DNA of 43,163 nt from Deltaproteobacteria bacterium (GTDB lineage Bacteria > Myxococcota_A > UBA9042 > DTJE01 > S145-11): assembly GCA_015493765.1 (NCBI GenBank), contig WGCQ01000250.1, positions 1 through 43,163 of the forward strand, written 5' to 3'. The notes under the pieces are model-generated. The model was given only the letters and a program-made list of their open reading frames with translations, did not search any database and was not told the DNA's origin. A program made the position numbers and the translations under genes. This document shows, piece by piece, positions 38,051-43,163 of this stretch. The stretch's first letter is position 1, and each line of letters begins with the position of its first letter.

Positions 38051-38085
38051 ACAAATTACCGATCAAATTGACAGGTAATTTTGGA
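38051..38085. promoter_or_regulatory. Recurrent motif upstream of recA: ACAAATTACCGATCAAATTGACAGGTAATTTTGGA
   Basis: Direct reading; inverted AAATTACC/GGTAATTT half-sites. Confidence 0.5.
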
Positions 38086-38168
38086 TCGCAGTTTTCTCGT
38101 ATTGAATTGGTTATTTTTTCATGCTAACCTTCTGCACAGAAATCGTCTGCATACACAGGAGGTCTATT

Positions 38169-39224
38169 TTGGCAGGCAAGACAACAAAAACAGATACAAA
38201 ACAGGAACGTGAGGAAAAGATTGCCCTGGCAGTGGCCGCGATTGAACGGCAGTTTGGCAAGGGCTCCATGATGCGCCTCAACAAGGGTGCTGCGTTGGGT
38301 TCAGTACCCGTGATCCCAACCGGGTCACTGGCACTGGACATTGCCACTGGGATCGGCGGCTACCCCAAGGGCAGGATCGTCGAGATCTACGGCCAGGAAT
38401 CGTCCGGCAAGACCACCCTGGCCCTGCTGGCCATTGCACAGGTCCAGAAACAGGGGGGCGTGGCCGTGTTCATCGACGCCGAGCATGCCCTGGACTTGCA
38501 GTATGCCCGCAAACTGGGTGTAAACGTGGAGGACTTGCTGGTGTCCCAGCCGGATTACGGCGAGCAGGCCCTGGAGATTGCGGAAACACTGGTCAGGACC
38601 GATCAAATCGACCTGGTGGTGGTGGACTCCGTGGCAGCATTGGTGCCCAAGGCCGAACTGGAAGGCGCCATGGGCGACTCGCACGTGGGACTCCAGGCGC
38701 GCCTGATGAGCCAGGCCCTGCGAAAGCTGGCCGGACTGCTTTCCAAATCCAGCACGTGCATGTTGTTCATCAACCAGATACGCATGAAGATTGGGGTCAT
38801 GTACGGCAACCCCGAGACCACCACCGGCGGTAATGCATTGAAGTTCTATGCAACCCAGCGCTTCGAGGTCAGAAAGAGTACCAAAACCGACCTGGGCGAC
38901 AAGGACGGTTCCCACATCAAAATCAAGGTGGTAAAAAACAAGATGGCCCCGCCGTTCAAGATCGCGGAATTTGATTTGATCTATGGCGAAGGCATCGACC
39001 GCCTGGGCGAGGTGTTGGACCTGGCAGTGAAGGCCGACATCGTAAAGCGCAGTGGTTCGTGGTATTCGTACAACGACAAGAAACTGGGACAGGGCAGGGA
39101 ACAGACCGGTTTGACCCTGAGGGAAAACCCCGAGATGCTGGCAGAAATCGACCGCAAGGTCCGTGAAAAGGCCTTTGGAAGTGCGCCGCCAGAATCAAAG
39201 GATACGGAGACCGGGCATGAGTGA
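38169..39224 (+). CDS. recA: Recombinase RecA
   Basis: [45 protein letters not shown] start at 38169 placed 5-6 nt after AGGAGG, giving [12 protein letters not shown]…. Confidence 0.96.
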   Translation: MAGKTTKTDTKQEREEKIALAVAAIERQFGKGSMMRLNKGAALGSVPVIPTGSLALDIATGIGGYPKGRIVEIYGQESSGKTTLALLAIAQVQKQGGVAVFIDAEHALDLQYARKLGVNVEDLLVSQPDYGEQALEIAETLVRTDQIDLVVVDSVAALVPKAELEGAMGDSHVGLQARLMSQALRKLAGLLSKSSTCMLFINQIRMKIGVMYGNPETTTGGNALKFYATQRFEVRKSTKTDLGDKDGSHIKIKVVKNKMAPPFKIAEFDLIYGEGIDRLGEVLDLAVKADIVKRSGSWYSYNDKKLGQGREQTGLTLRENPEMLAEIDRKVREKAFGSAPPESKDTETGHE

Positions 39225-40311
39225 GGGAAAACTGCTGAGCCTTGAGGAACTGCTCAGGTTTTGCATCGTAAACCGGATTTCCGATGTCCACCTGAAGCCG
39301 GATCGTCCACCGATCCTGAGGCGCGGCAGCAGCCTGATCGTGGGAAGCCACTCGCAGGCCGCCTTGTCCAGCATGGAAATCATCAAGATGCTGGAGCCGT
39401 CCCTGACCGAGACGGCCAAGAAACAGTTTCGGGAAAAAGGGGAGGCCGATTTGGGCTGGGGTTTGAATGGTGTCGGGAGGTTCAGGATAAACCTCTTTCG
39501 TTCCCGCTCGGGAACGAGCGCGGCACTGCGCGTGATAACGGACCAGATACCCTCTTTCGAGGAGTTGAACCTGCCCAAGGTGCTGGAAAAGATTGCCATG
39601 GAGGAGCGCGGCCTGGTCCTGATAACCGGGGCCACCGGGCAGGGCAAGTCCACCACGATCGCGGCCATGATTAACTATATCAACACCAACCGGGCGGTCC
39701 ACATTATCACCATCGAGGACCCGGTGGAATACGTGATCGAGGACAAAAAGAGCCTGGTCACCCAGCGCCAGGTGGGCCTGGACACGGAGAGTTTTCCTTC
39801 CGGGTTGCGCGCCGCGTTACGACAGGACCCGGACGTGATACTGGTGGGGGAAATGCGGGACATGGAGACGATCGAAACCGCGATACGAGCGGCTGAAACC
39901 GGGCACCTGGTGTTTTCCACCATGCACACCGTGGATGCCAAGGAAACGATCAATCGGATCATTTCCGGGTTTCCACCGGAACGGCGGGGGCAGGCCAGGT
40001 ACCTGGTGTCCACGGTGCTGAAGGCAGTGATTTCCCAGCGCCTGGTAGAGCGCAAGCGGGGCAAAATAAGGGTCCCGGCCTGCGAGGTCATGGTGGTGAC
40101 CCCGAGGATCAGGGACCTGTTGCGTGACCCGAAGGGTATTGACATCATCCCCCAGGCAATCGAAGAGGGCAAGACCCTTTACGGCATGCAATCGTTCGAC
40201 CAGTCATTGTTCGGTCTTGTAAAGGCAGGGGCCATCGACTATGCAGAGGCGAAAAGGCACGCCAGTAACCCTGCTGATTTCGAATTGAAATTCAAGGGCA
40301 TTTCATCATGA
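39217..40311 (+). CDS. pilT: Type IV pilus retraction ATPase PilT/PilU family
   Basis: [70 protein letters not shown] 39217 overlaps the recA stop by 8 bp. Confidence 0.93.
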   Translation: MSEGKLLSLEELLRFCIVNRISDVHLKPDRPPILRRGSSLIVGSHSQAALSSMEIIKMLEPSLTETAKKQFREKGEADLGWGLNGVGRFRINLFRSRSGTSAALRVITDQIPSFEELNLPKVLEKIAMEERGLVLITGATGQGKSTTIAAMINYINTNRAVHIITIEDPVEYVIEDKKSLVTQRQVGLDTESFPSGLRAALRQDPDVILVGEMRDMETIETAIRAAETGHLVFSTMHTVDAKETINRIISGFPPERRGQARYLVSTVLKAVISQRLVERKRGKIRVPACEVMVVTPRIRDLLRDPKGIDIIPQAIEEGKTLYGMQSFDQSLFGLVKAGAIDYAEAKRHASNPADFELKFKGISS

Positions 40312-42926
40312 AATCCATAAAAATCAGGCAGTTATTCCTGGATTACTTCAAACGTCAAGGCCACCGGGTGGTACGTAGCCACCCCCTGATACCACCGGGG
40401 GACGACCCGAGCCTGTTGTTCGTGAACGCTGGCATGGTCCAGTTCAAGGACGTGTTTACCGGCGTTCGTGACCCGGGCTACAACAGGGCCACCTCCAGCC
40501 AGAAATGCCTGCGCGTGAGTGGCAAGCACAACGACCTGGAGGAGGTGGGCCGCACGGCGCGTCACCACACGTTTTTCGAGATGCTGGGCAATTTTTCCTT
40601 TGGCGATTATTTCAAGCAGGACGCAATCGCATTTGCCTGGGAATTGCTGACACGGGAATACGGACTGCCCGAGGCGCGGCTGTACGTCACGGTGCATCCG
40701 GAGGACGAGGATGCCAGGCGGATTTGGAAGTCTGTGGCCGGCCTGGCGGACGAGAGGATCCTGAAAGACCCGTCCAATTTCTGGCAGATGGGCGATACGG
40801 GCCCTTGCGGACCCTGCAGCGAGATCCACTACGACCGTGGGCCGTCATACCAGGGCAAGGACCCGGTGTTCGAGCCAGGCAACCGGTTTATGGAATTGTG
40901 GAACCTGGTGTTCATGCAGTATGACCGCAAGGGGGACGGGACCATGGTGGACCTGCCCGCACCGTCGATTGATACGGGCATGGGACTGGAGCGGATCACA
41001 TCGGTGTTGCAGGGGGTGGACACGAATTATGACACGGACCTGTTTTTGCCGATGCTCCACCAGATGCAGGCGATTACGGGCCTGGATTACGGCAAGGACC
41101 CGCAAGTGGACATGGCATTCCGGGTGGTGGCTGACCACGCCAGGGCGGCGAGTTTTTTGATTGCCGACGGTATCTTTCCGGACAACACGGGGCGGGGTTA
41201 CATACTGCGGCGGCTGATTCGCAGGGCCGTGAGGTTCGGCCACAAGACAGGGGTGAAAGACCTGTTTTTCCACAAGGTGTGCCGAAAGGTCGTGGAAGAC
41301 CTGGGTGGTGTATATCCCGAATTACAGGAATCGCAACAGGTGATCGAGCAGGTCACCAGTACCGAGGAGGCCAGATTCAGAAAGACGCTGTCCGAGGGCA
41401 TCAGGATGTTGGGTGCAGCGATACAGCAGGCCAGGGACGAGGGCAGCAAGGTGTTGCCTGGCAGGGTGGCGTTCGTGCTGTACGATACGCACGGGTTTCC
41501 CGTGGACCTGACCAGGGTGATCGCGCAGGAACAGGGCATGGAAGTGGACGAGGCCGGGTTCGAAAAGGAACTGGCGGCCCAGCGACAAAGGGGGCGCAAT
41601 AGTTGGAAAGGTGGCACGGCCGATGTGAAGGGCCTGGATGCGGTGGTTGACGCCGTGGGAGTGACATCGCAATTTACCGGCTACGAGCACGACCGGGAGG
41701 ATTCGGTTATCACCGCGATATTCGTGGATGGGCAGGCTGTGGATGCGGCAAAAGAAGGGGACCAGGTCTGGTTCGTGTGCGAAAAGACACCGTTTTACGG
41801 GGAATCAGGCGGGCAGGTCGGGGATACCGGGCATGCAGGCACTGAGAACGCGCAACTGGAGGTGCTGGATACGAAAAAGACCGCAAACGGGGTGATTGTG
41901 CACCAGGCCAGGGTTGCAAAGGGACGGATCAAGGTCGGGGAAATGGTACACCTGGCCATCGATGTAAAACGCAGGGACGCAATCCGGCGTAATCACAGCG
42001 GCACGCACGTACTGCATTATGCACTGAGGACCGTGCTCGGAGTGCACGTCAGGCAACGTGGGTCGCTGGTGGGACCGGACCATCTGCGATTCGATTTTTC
42101 CAATCCGGGTCCTGTTACGGCCGAACAACTGCGGCGAATCGAGGAGATCGCCCAGGAGGTGATCCTGCAAAATTCGCCGGTTACAACCGATGTTTTGCCG
42201 ATTGACGAGGCCCGAAGGCGTGGGGCATTGGCGTTTTTCGAGGAAAAATACGGGTCCGTTGTCAGGATGGTCCGGATGGGGCCCAGCACGGAATTGTGCG
42301 GTGGTACGCACGTGTCACGGACAGGGGACATCGGGCTGTTGAAGGTGCTCAGTGAAACCGGGGTCAGTGCGGGCGTGCGCAGGATCACGGCCACCACGGG
42401 CTTTGGCAGTTTAAGGCGGATGTGGGACCTGGAGGGTGTGGTTCACCGGCTGACGGATGCGTTGAAGGTGGATATGGGGCGCCTGCCGGAGCGGATGGCG
42501 GACTTGATGACGGAGATCCGAACCCTGAAGAAAAAGATCGCCGAACTGGAGGTGCAGGGGTCCGTAGGCGACCAGAACGAGGTGGTGGAACTGGCAGCAG
42601 GCGAAAAGCGGTTGAAGGTAATAGAGGTTGGCAGCATGGGCGTGCCTGCCTTGCGGGGCCTGGCTGATAAATTGCGTGATGAAAACCCGGATGCGGTGGT
42701 TGGCATCGTGAGCAGGCAGGGTGAGAAGGACACGGTGTTATTGACGTGCCAGCCCGGCGTGGCGCATGCGGGCAAGGTCCTGTCGAAGTGGGTCAAGGCC
42801 CTTGGCGGGAGGGGCGGAGGTAACCCGAAACTGGGTCAGGGTAATGTGCCGGGCGGAAGGCCGCTACGGGAACTGGTCGATGTTGCGGCCAGGATGTTGC
42901 AAGAAACGATCAAAGATGTAAAATAG
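40308..42926 (+). CDS. alaS: Alanyl-tRNA synthetase
   Basis: RQLFLDYFKRQGHRVVRSHPLIPPGDDPSLLFVNAGMVQFKDVF, HHTFFEMLGNFSFGDYFK, SGTHVLHYALR, STELCGGTHV. 4-bp overlap with pilT. Confidence 0.98.
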   Translation: MKSIKIRQLFLDYFKRQGHRVVRSHPLIPPGDDPSLLFVNAGMVQFKDVFTGVRDPGYNRATSSQKCLRVSGKHNDLEEVGRTARHHTFFEMLGNFSFGDYFKQDAIAFAWELLTREYGLPEARLYVTVHPEDEDARRIWKSVAGLADERILKDPSNFWQMGDTGPCGPCSEIHYDRGPSYQGKDPVFEPGNRFMELWNLVFMQYDRKGDGTMVDLPAPSIDTGMGLERITSVLQGVDTNYDTDLFLPMLHQMQAITGLDYGKDPQVDMAFRVVADHARAASFLIADGIFPDNTGRGYILRRLIRRAVRFGHKTGVKDLFFHKVCRKVVEDLGGVYPELQESQQVIEQVTSTEEARFRKTLSEGIRMLGAAIQQARDEGSKVLPGRVAFVLYDTHGFPVDLTRVIAQEQGMEVDEAGFEKELAAQRQRGRNSWKGGTADVKGLDAVVDAVGVTSQFTGYEHDREDSVITAIFVDGQAVDAAKEGDQVWFVCEKTPFYGESGGQVGDTGHAGTENAQLEVLDTKKTANGVIVHQARVAKGRIKVGEMVHLAIDVKRRDAIRRNHSGTHVLHYALRTVLGVHVRQRGSLVGPDHLRFDFSNPGPVTAEQLRRIEEIAQEVILQNSPVTTDVLPIDEARRRGALAFFEEKYGSVVRMVRMGPSTELCGGTHVSRTGDIGLLKVLSETGVSAGVRRITATTGFGSLRRMWDLEGVVHRLTDALKVDMGRLPERMADLMTEIRTLKKKIAELEVQGSVGDQNEVVELAAGEKRLKVIEVGSMGVPALRGLADKLRDENPDAVVGIVSRQGEKDTVLLTCQPGVAHAGKVLSKWVKALGGRGGGNPKLGQGNVPGGRPLRELVDVAARMLQETIKDVK

Positions 42927-42942
42927 GGAGAGGAGGTCAGGT

Positions 42943-43163
42943 ATGTCAGAAATCAGGATAGACCTTTTGGAGCGGCACAGCCAGGCACCAACGCCCGAGC
43001 AGATGCTGGATAAATACGTGGAAATATTTGGTAGCGTGCCACTTGGGTCGGGGATACGGGTGGAGGCGGAGTCGGAAACCGTGACGGAATCAGTGACAGA
43101 GACGGAGGAATGGCAGGGTGCTGAAGAGCAGCAGCCGGAAGGCGATATGGAACAGTCCTTGGA
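42943..43163 (+). CDS. N-terminal part of a hypothetical protein (MSEIRIDLLERHSQAPTPEQMLDKYVEIFG…), runs off the window
   Basis: GAGAGGAGG RBS; ATG 42943 open through the end of the window. Confidence 0.75.
   Translation, partial: MSEIRIDLLERHSQAPTPEQMLDKYVEIFGSVPLGSGIRVEAESETVTESVTETEEWQGAEEQQPEGDMEQSL

Overview
The window reads as a chromosomal segment from a Myxococcota/Bradymonadota-like ('deltaproteobacterial') genome. That lineage call is an inference from Cys-rich surface proteins, a MYXO-CTERM-like tail, an IgGFc-binding-like lipoprotein and MopE-like motifs. Most of the sequence is housekeeping genes: ALDH7-type aldehyde dehydrogenase, AMP-forming acyl/acetyl-CoA synthetase, ElbB, NadE, RidA, RNase P RNA, malic enzyme fused to a PTA-like domain, tRNA-Val(CAC), Fe-ADH, Rho, CaiB/BaiF CoA-transferase, an SCP2 protein, aconitase, RecA, PilT and AlaS. 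These are interspersed with large secreted or lipoprotein genes: a TIM-barrel glycosidase-like lipoprotein, a Cys-rich CTERM protein, an IgGFc-binding-like lipoprotein, a beta-propeller lipoprotein and a ~1.6 kaa MopE/heparinase-like lipoprotein. I see no CRISPR array, phage, transposase or recognisable defence island. The most unusual signal is intergenic. A family of modular, strand-asymmetric composite repeats combines a degenerate 6/7-bp satellite GGYCA(A)C with several conserved hairpin modules, one carrying a compensatory base-pair change. A separate recurrent AT-rich motif, (CCC)AAATTTGACAGGTAATTTGGG, occurs about a dozen times, and every copy I found is intergenic. All coordinates were counted by hand, and family assignments come from recognising sequence motifs, not from searches.
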